64,000 nucleotides of DNA, from the NCBI GenBank assembly GCA_018873225.1, contig JAEILZ010000008.1, forward strand, positions 3,224,001 to 3,288,000, given 5' to 3'. The position numbers and the translations under genes are program-made. Within the stretch, counting starts at the first letter, position 1. Each line of letters starts with the position of its first letter. The notes beneath the pieces are model-generated. The model was not told the origin of the DNA. It searched no databases and worked only from the letters and a program-made list of their open reading frames with translations. The DNA comes from [Phialemoniopsis] sp. UDSM-2020 (Eukaryota; Ascomycota; Sordariomycetes; Thyridiales; Thyridiaceae). Shown one piece after another: positions 57,253-64,000 of the stretch.

Positions 57253-59191
57253 CTACTCAACACTGCCTTGCATGAAAGGGGTGGTGAATCGGCGAATGTC
57301 CTTGCCCCAAATGATGATGGGAATAACCATCAAGCCAAAGAAAGCAGTAAGTCCACCAAACACAGCAAAGACAACATCGATCCCGCACTTAGCTATGAAC
57401 AAGGGAGTGCCGTAGCCAACCGCGAAAGCAAGAAACCCCCGGAAAGCACAGATGATGACCAACAACGGACCACTGCGACTAGGGTAGGCATCCAGGAGGT
57501 AAGTGATCGCAACGATGTTGGAGCCACTGAAACAGAAGTTGTACGCAGCGATGGCCCAGACGTAGGTGAACCAGTGATACTGATCCTTGTGAGTCGCACC
57601 TTGTCCGTACAATATTGCGGTGATTACTCCAATAAGAATAGGAAAGAACAGAGGGTAAAGCCGCACTTCCGGTTCATGCATACCGTTACGTCGTTTGGCG
57701 AACCACTTGATGAGCCGATCAGAGCCGTGCCCAAAGATGGGCAGGGCCACGATTGCGGTGACTATCTGACCGCAGTTCGCGTAGCTAACAGACTTTTGTG
57801 GCCAGTTGTAGGGTGGTTGAGAGATGATTCTGCCGTAGGTCATGCTGATTGCAACGTTGGCTCCCAGGGTCAGGCCATTCAGACACAGTGCCCAAAGGAC
57901 TTGGGGCAGCACCAGGAGTGAGAAAGTTTCCTAGAATGATCGTTAGTCTTGTGACTGGATGTGCCAAGGGGGCTCGTTAGCTTGAATAACTCACGATGAA
58001 GACGCTCCGGACCTTGGCCCAGTTGGGCTTTCCAACCCAAAGACGCAGATCGGATCGCCAAGTGCGGGGAGCAAAGTTGACTGGATCGAGCTCTGGCTTG
58101 ACTGTGTACAGTTCTGTCGTGACTACGCCATCGCCATCTTGAGCGTCCCCTTGTTGATACGCTGAAGCTGGCCGTTTATACTTGGTCTCAGGGGCGAAGA
58201 AGATTGACAAGATGAGCTGAACTCCTGCCAGGATGGCTCCCAAGCCGTACCACCATGCCGGAGTGATCGCCGCAGCGATCTCGCTGGCAAACAACGTCCA
58301 GATTGTAGTGAGGATGACCTGAAGAGTGTGTTGTATCATAAGGGCTCTGCCGCGCTCGTGCAAGAAGAAGATTTCCTGGAGGGAACCATTAACATTGAAC
58401 AATGCGGGAAGGTAGTAAGTCTAGAACCGCGTCACTCACTTGAGCCATCAAAGGCACCAGAGCCTCGCTCTGCCCAGCTGCCAGGCCCAGGACCAAGCGA
58501 GCACCGAGATGCATTTCATAAGTCTTCGCCACTGCACAAAGCACGGTAGCGAGAATCAAGACGACGGTCGAAAACAAGAATACGACTCGACGACCAATGC
58601 CAATAGCAATAGGCACTGCGATCAGGTTGCCGATACCCCTATGTGTCGCGGTCAGTTTCGAAGCGAAAACAATAGCCGGTCGGAGAAGGGGTGGTGACAG
58701 AAGACTTACATAAAGAGATTAGGCCAAGTCATCAACTGCGTGATCTCATCCTCGCTTTTGCCAGCTGCAGTATAAGCGGGAAGATAGAATCCGAGGAGAC
58801 CACCGAGGCCGGAAACAAGCGCGAGACCCAGCGTGGCAACTGCTCAATATCAATATTCAGATCTCCTGTGGAAGCATTGGCGACGGGCGGCGGAACGTAC
58901 AAACAGAGACAAGGATGTGGATCATCGATTTCTGCCACATGGACATATTCAAAGGATCTATCATGGAGATTTTCGTCAGCATTAGGGAGGCCTTGCGGGT
59001 GGTATTCGAGTGAACATGCCTTGAGGATCAGCAGTCGGGCTGGGGACGTAGACGATGGGCCCCGAGGAGAGCTTGACCGTCCCAGCCACGCCATCTGTGA
59101 TGGTAGTCTTGGGCGTCGCGCCTTTCAGGCTGTTGGTCTCTTCAAGATGATTAGACTCGAAGTGACCGGTGTCACTTTTGATATCGGCCAT
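57253..59191 (-). CDS. MFS transporter, Dal5 (anion:cation symporter) family
   Basis: Six exons on the minus strand: 59191-59020, 58957-58901, 58839-58710, 58638-58440, 58375-57995 and 57930-57253; 538 aa, phases consistent throughout. The first intron (58958-59019) begins GCATGT; no GT donor restores the conserved DPQDPLNMSMWQK junction. Other introns are GT-AG, 57-71 nt. Landmarks: LALVSGLGGLLGFYLPAYTA (TM1-2), MTWPNLFMGIGNLIAVPIAI (motif A region), LGARLVLGLAAGQSEALVPL, EIFFLHERGRALMIQ, and the late NWPQKSVSYANCGQIVTAIV. These features fit the allantoate/nicotinate/pantothenate permease group, plasma-membrane importers of organic anions, often with H+. Divergent from the Zn2Cys6 regulator, 568 bp apart. 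Confidence 0.9.
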
Positions 59192-59759
59192 GTTGTCGTT
59201 TCACGGGCGAAAGCCTCCAGGTGATTGTTTGCAAAGGTGATTGTCGAGAGAAGGGTTGAAAAGAAGTCACGAGGTACGCAAGCGTGAAGCGGAATATCTC
59301 ACTTGCAACCTCATCCTTCAGGGCAACGAGGGCGATATTTAATTAGAAACTCTGAACCTAACAAACTGAAGAGTGATTTTCGCAGAAGTTTGAATCCCCC
59401 ACAGCAACCCCAGAAATCCGGGGCTTCCCCGCACGGGGCCCTGCATCCCGGGTCGTTTTCCGGACGGCTGGCGAACCGAACCGAGCTTCTCAACCGATCT
59501 GTCCATTTAAGGAACCAATCGAGAGATACATGAAATAATTTTCACCATGACGACGCCACCCAAACATCATTACAATTCACGTTTCATTTCAGAAATCCGT
59601 CTTCGTACACTTCTTTTCCGGTCCTCCCTTGGAACGCCAAGTTTGGGACAATTGCGTGGAGCCGAGTCCCGGAACTCACTGTACTGACCCTGGTCTTCTT
59701 CCAACTGCCTGGCTGCACTGTCACCCGGCCTCCTTCTGCAGCTGCAGGCTCACGGCAAC
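59192..59759. promoter_or_regulatory. Divergent promoter of transporter and Zn2Cys6 regulator
   Basis: 568 bp between opposite start codons. At 59419-59438 two inverted repeats share one arm: CGGGG-CTT-CCCCG and CCCCG-CA-CGGGG. Such CGG/CCG palindromes are typical Zn2Cys6 targets, which makes self- and co-regulation by the neighbouring regulator an attractive inference. Confidence 0.45.
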
Positions 59760-62067
59760 ATGGATAGCAGAGAACTCTCACGGGAGCCACCTCATGCGGC
59801 GAAGCGCAAGCGTCTTTCCAGCGCATGCGACCGCTGCCGTGCACGCAAGGTGAGATGTGACGATAGACCGTCGTCCTGTACCAACTGCTTCAATGCAGGG
59901 TATGAATGCCTTACCAGAGATCCCCGGCAGCCTCGTGTGCTTGTCCAAAGACGGGTCGCACAAGAGCAGGCCTGGTCACCGCCCAAGAGTGCGACCTCGG
60001 GAGACTCACCGGGCGACGACTCGACCCAATCAATAAACCAACCGCGAGAACAGTCCATCGACAGAGCCAACATCAACTCCGGCTTGAGAACACCATCAAC
60101 GACAACGGCTGCATCACCAACCGTAATCGGACATGAGCTTCCCAAGAGACAGAACCTCGGCCCTCTTCCCTTGTTTCCGAGATTCATATCCGGTAATTCT
60201 GTATTTGTGTTAACGCAGTGGCTCGATTTGGCCTTTATTCGTCTGGGATTGTCGGAACGCTTTTCGTGGCAACACAAAGCACAAAAGCGTGGATCCATCG
60301 GCCACTCACTTGGCTTCTTTGACCAGTCTTTACCTGAGATTCCAGCTTGGACTGGAGAGAACGAGCCTGCTCTGGATCGCTTCATGGCCACGGTCAACCT
60401 GGTTTTCCCGCTAGTCGATCTACACGATACGACACAGAATGGCTCCAGGATATCTGAGCACTGCGATGCCACTGTGGTTCAACTATTTCGGCAACTTGTG
60501 CTGGCGGTAGGATCCGATCCTGTTCAAGATGGCCCAAGCGACAGGAGGTCCACACTCGTCTTGCGGTCGGCCCTTGCCCACCTCGCTACCCTGGTCGAAG
60601 ACGAGTCGATACATTCAGTCAATGCACTCATACTTATGACGCTTCTTTTCAGAAATCGAGATGAGTCCGAAATAGCTCGTCGGATATTCGCCCTCGCCGT
60701 ACCCAAAGCTCAGTCGTTGGACCTCGACAAGTCCTCTCCGGCTCAGGTTAGCCCGGAAGCTTGTTGGGGCCGCCATCAACAACGAGTAGACACATGGAGG
60801 TCCATGTTCATTCTAGATAAGGTGTTAGCTATCGAACTCCAGTCTGTGCCGATGCTTTCTGGGTATTCTACGAACAGAGAGGTGTCGACAGGTCGGCGAG
60901 GCATTCTTTCCAAAGCCACAATCGAGCTGGCTAGAGTACAAGGCAAAGTCTGCGAAAGCCTGATTGCCGTCTCGGAAGCCCAGGTATCTGGAGCGGCCAG
61001 CGCCAGCGATTCGATCAAAAACAAAGTCCGCATTGGAGGAGAGATGGACCAGTTGCTGAGGGAATGGACAGAACAATTGCCACCTGAATTGAGGTAAGTT
61101 CTCCCATGCGGATTGGTCTTTTACCAGACACTGATACTTTGTTCAGGCCGGCAGAGTATCCCTCTTGTAGTCCCAATGAACTGCCTGTTGTTGCGTTCCT
61201 GGCTTTGCAGTATTACCAGACGTGAGTTGCACTCCTCCCTCGCATACAGTTTCTGGAGGACTGATCCGTATTGTGATATCTCAGTCTCTTCCTTATCCTT
61301 CGAAACGCCCTGATCGTCAATGTAGAAGTATTCAAAGGAGGCATCGACTCGGATACCCTTTCTGACACAACCCGCTACCGAATGCTGAATGGCGCTTCGC
61401 TGTGTAGCAATGCGGCAAGGATGATTGTCGGCGTCCTTAGTCATCTACTGGATAGAGATATCAATTCGATGTTGACTTCGGTCCATGCTCCTCTAATTTC
61501 CGTGTATGCTCTGGCCATACAAATTTTGAGGAGTCCTCTAGGGGAGAGTATCAAAGCGGATCTCGAGGTATGAATGCCATTAGCTCTGAAGAACTGGTGA
61601 AGAAAGCTTACATCGATTCAATGCACAAGGTGCAGGCGAGTGCTATCCGAATTATCGAGCGAGCATATGCGGTATCGGTGGAGGTCAACCCATCCATCAG
61701 CACCACCATCAGCACCCTCCATTCAGTGGTAGCCTCCCGAGCCAACGGCCGATTTCGACGTGGACAACCATTGCTCCCTAACCTTCCGAAGCCCCAGCAA
61801 AGCATTCAGCTTCCTCAGGACACCCAAGTTGCGCCGGTGTCCTCAAGGCCAATGAATCTCTGCAATAGAACAGACCCTGTTGCACCATATTCTAGACCGC
61901 AGGATTTCGGCTCGACCACCGCGGTTCTTCCGCGACTTGACCAGGATGGCATAGTTGCCGAAGCGCCGATGGCCACAGACATGGAGATGGGTGACATTTT
62001 CTTTGACATGGATCGCTCTGGATTCGACTGGGATGCATTTACACTTACTTTTGATCTACCGTCCTGA
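59760..62067 (+). CDS. Zn2Cys6 transcription factor
   Basis: Four exons: 59760-61093, 61147-61221, 61285-61567 and 61636-62067, 707 aa; introns 53, 63 and 68 nt. The binuclear zinc cluster is at residues 23-50: CDRCRARKVRC, then CTNCFNAGYEC, with spacing C-X2-C-X6-C-X6-C-X2-C-X6-C, preceded by a basic stretch (AKRKRLSSA). A central region (LDRFMATVNLVFPLVDLHDT, later RVDTWRSMFILDKVLAIELQ) matches the fungal transcription factor middle homology region, and the C-terminus is acidic (MATDMEMGDIFFDMD, WDAFTLTFDL), a likely activation domain. Intron 3 has two in-frame acceptors six bases apart (61629 and 61635). A pathway-specific role for the adjacent genes is inferred from position. Confidence 0.92.
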
Positions 62068-62189
62068 ACGACTCTATAATACCCATGAAGAAGAAGTGTC
62101 CTTGTAATGTACTGGTCAGAAGGGCATTTCAGTTGATACTGACATATAAGAATTCTGGCCTTATCTCTGTTGAGTGTTCTGTTTTTACT

Positions 62190-63125
62190 TTATAGATGCT
62201 GCGGATAAAAGCGATGTCGATTCGCATTGTACCAACGATAATCGTGAGCAAGAATCACCTCCACTTGCTCGCCGTGATCAGTCTCCATCAAGCGCCGTAT
62301 CCTAGCAATGGTCTGCTCGGCGACATCCTTTTGTACATGTGCACATCTGCAGACGCCGTGCATGTCCGTGTAAGTGGCAATGTCTTTCTCCCCAGTAAGA
62401 ATTCTCGGGTCGTGACAGGCGTCTCCCCCCAGATAAACCCATCCATTTGCCGATACGCGAGCCAAAATATTGATGTGGCCCTCCATGTGTCCTGGTGCGT
62501 CTATGATGTACAATGATCCGTCCCCAAAGTAATCCAAAGCCTGAGGGAATGGGCCAAAAGCTCTCCAGGTGTGGTGAGGCTCTACCCACGCTTCCGACTG
62601 TGAGGCGGGGATCAGGCTCGTAGAGGAGGAGGGTGGCAGTTCAATGATTTCATGGCCATCGAAGAGGTCTGCCTCAAACAGTGAACAGTCGTATCCGGCG
62701 CTGTCTTCATTGTGCATAGCGTCTAGATTTCCTGCGCCAACGATGTATCGGGCTTTGGGAAACGTCTTTGGCGACCCGATGTGGTCATAGTGGACATGGC
62801 TCAGAATCACGGTGTTCACCGTAGCTGGGTCCAATCCTCGCTGCTGCAGGTATTCCGCTGCATCGGTTTTGACTATCCAAGGACACAATTTATCTTTAAT
62901 TCGCTTGGCAGTCAGGGGCTGGTAGTCGTCGGGTTGGTGGCGGAGTCCTCCGTCAAACAGGATTCTGGCATCCCGGTGTTCAATAAGGAATGACAATGAC
63001 GGTACTGTAATGCTCTTTCCATCACTTGGCTCGGTGACAAAGAACTTTTCTTGCAAAGTAAGCTCTCCCGCGTCTACAGCGTAGACTCGGACCAATGGCC
63101 CATCACCGGTCACAGGAAGGATCAT
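62190..63125 (-). CDS. Metallo-beta-lactamase-fold hydrolase (lactonase-like)
   Basis: Single exon, 311 aa, no signal peptide. The metal site is complete: HVHYDH (residues 110-115), the third His in DAPGHMEGHINILA, bridging Asp in LGGDACHDPRIL, and a final His in VILAHDYRWY. The N-terminal strand pair (SFLIEHRDARILFDGGLRHQ) is that of the AiiA/AttM-like subgroup, which includes lactonases, and of fungal relatives near biosynthetic clusters. Predicted to hydrolyse a lactone or thioester in the cytosol; substrate unknown. Convergent with the Zn2Cys6 gene, 122 bp between stops. Confidence 0.9.
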   Translation of the reverse strand: MILPVTGDGPLVRVYAVDAGELTLQEKFFVTEPSDGKSITVPSLSFLIEHRDARILFDGGLRHQPDDYQPLTAKRIKDKLCPWIVKTDAAEYLQQRGLDPATVNTVILSHVHYDHIGSPKTFPKARYIVGAGNLDAMHNEDSAGYDCSLFEADLFDGHEIIELPPSSSTSLIPASQSEAWVEPHHTWRAFGPFPQALDYFGDGSLYIIDAPGHMEGHINILARVSANGWVYLGGDACHDPRILTGEKDIATYTDMHGVCRCAHVQKDVAEQTIARIRRLMETDHGEQVEVILAHDYRWYNANRHRFYPQHL

Positions 63126-63875
63126 AGTCGGGATATCCAGTCAACTCAGTCCTAGACAACATCAAAGCTCGACACACATTCGATTGACAGCAGTGATGTT
63201 GCCTTGAATCCCATCGGATGTGGTATGCTCATCAAGTAGAGTCCTTAAATGTCCGCGTCAAATGCTACCCCGCGCGAAACAGATCGGTCGAACCGGCCCG
63301 TCAAACGCCGCGGCCTAGTCGGCCTCTAATCGAGAAATTTAGACACTGCGGGGGCATACACCAAGAAGTGTAATCGAGCGAAGGGGAGTGAGGATGGATG
63401 CTTGTTCGGGATGTCATCCGGGCCAGAGGTGACCGGGTTATCTGGATTGTCCTGTGCCCCAGAACCTAAAGGACTGGGCATTACTCTAAGTGAATCATTG
63501 CTCTTGGATCTACGAAGCTCTGAAGCATTATTTCGGAGGTTCTCCTTAGACAAGATCCCCAATGCTTACATCCAGAGAGCTCTTACACCTGATAATCTCC
63601 GAGGAGAGCCGGTTCATACAGCCATTTTCGAAGCGGTGTTCTTCGCGACGCATTACTAATATCATCAAGGACCGCTCAACTTTGCGATAGAAATATCCGT
63701 GCATAACGATGCGGCCCAACACTTGGCATTGTCTTGAATACACGTCATAATAAGACGGCAAAACCAAAGTCCCATAACCGACGCCGCATATCAGACAGAA
63801 CTTCCAGATCCATGAAGAGGCTGGAAACGCTCTTAATGGCGGGACTTGTCAGAATGGTAACCTTGGCTCCGGTCC
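63126..63875. other. Intergenic, 750 bp
   Basis: Promoter of the lactonase-like gene. A CGG-N5-CCG element (63285-63295) lies about 160 bases before its ATG. Two short overlapping frames near 63326-63659 have no similarity and the plus-strand one lacks an ATG. Confidence 0.45.
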
Positions 63876-64000
63876 TCATCCGCCAGGCATCTCGAAATCA
63901 TCCATGAACCCAAACAAAGGATCATACAAGGCGGGATGCTCACTCAAGTTGAGCGGCGGGTATTGACATAAATCGGAGTCTATCGTCAGAGGAGATGTGT
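63876..64000 (-). CDS. C-terminus of a further gene (5' part outside window)
   Basis: On the minus strand, the frame is open from the right edge to a TGA (63876-63878), coding for 40 residues. The end reads SEHPALYDPLFGFMDDFEMP followed by two Gly, an acidic/aromatic tail like those at the C-termini of fungal Zn2Cys6 regulators. It faces the same way as the lactonase-like gene. A second regulator of the cluster is possible; the fragment is too short to be sure it is coding. Confidence 0.45.
   Translation of the reverse strand, partial: TSPLTIDSDLCQYPPLNLSEHPALYDPLFGFMDDFEMPGG

Noticed and set aside
61568..61583. 16-nt intron ending at the first TAG after the donor in the Zn2Cys6 gene
   Set aside because: Far below the minimum fungal intron length and gives the wrong frame.

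Overview
The window is nuclear DNA of a filamentous ascomycete (Pezizomycotina, most likely a Sordariomycete). The signs are short introns (mostly 51-85 nt) with GTRNGT-type donors, GC-rich third codon positions in housekeeping genes, secreted plant-biomass enzymes (GH95, GH28, CE15), a DMATS prenyltransferase, a Zn2Cys6 regulator, and fungal forms of PTEN, HAUS6 and mitochondrial bS21. I found no transposon, CRISPR array, tRNA or rRNA. Species cannot be told from this. I rebuilt 24 complete protein genes with reasonable support, one weak small ORF, and two genes cut by the window edges, joining exons by hand so that phases match.

Layout. 0-14 kb: 3' end of a DUF4419 gene, an F-box gene, a secreted protein of unknown function, a secreted GH95 fucosidase divergent from a 5-exon MFS exporter, a DUF1857 gene and an APH-fold kinase. 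14.6-25 kb: a type II membrane GT31-like glycosyltransferase, a TMEM33/Pom33-type ER membrane protein with a 16-nt micro-exon, a PTEN phosphatase, a Cdc25/rhodanese-fold phosphatase with a GC-AG intron, and one or two small membrane proteins. 25.9-38.5 kb is a housekeeping block: HAUS6 (augmin), mitochondrial bS21, an RBM25-like U1 snRNP protein (RRM plus PWI), a peroxisomal enoyl-CoA hydratase ending in SKL, and FGAM synthase (purine synthesis). 39.5-42 kb: a secreted exo-polygalacturonase and a Ser-rich, probably GPI-anchored surface protein. Two gene-poor stretches of about 3.3 and 3.5 kb flank an MFS transporter at 45.3-47.2 kb.

50.7-64 kb looks like accessory metabolism: a DMATS aromatic prenyltransferase, a CE15 glucuronoyl esterase, a CocE/NonD-type hydrolase, a Dal5-family organic-anion transporter divergent from a Zn2Cys6 regulator, a metallo-beta-lactamase-fold hydrolase and the C-terminus of a further gene. 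No PKS, NRPS or terpene cyclase is visible, so the cluster is backbone-less, continues beyond 64 kb, or is really two units: DMATS/CE15, and an uptake-plus-hydrolysis module for an ester or lactone. This block is the best candidate for an undescribed pathway. Other points of interest are the two GC-AG introns, the micro-exon, the in-frame tandem acceptor in the regulator, and palindromic CGG/CCG elements in two divergent promoters.
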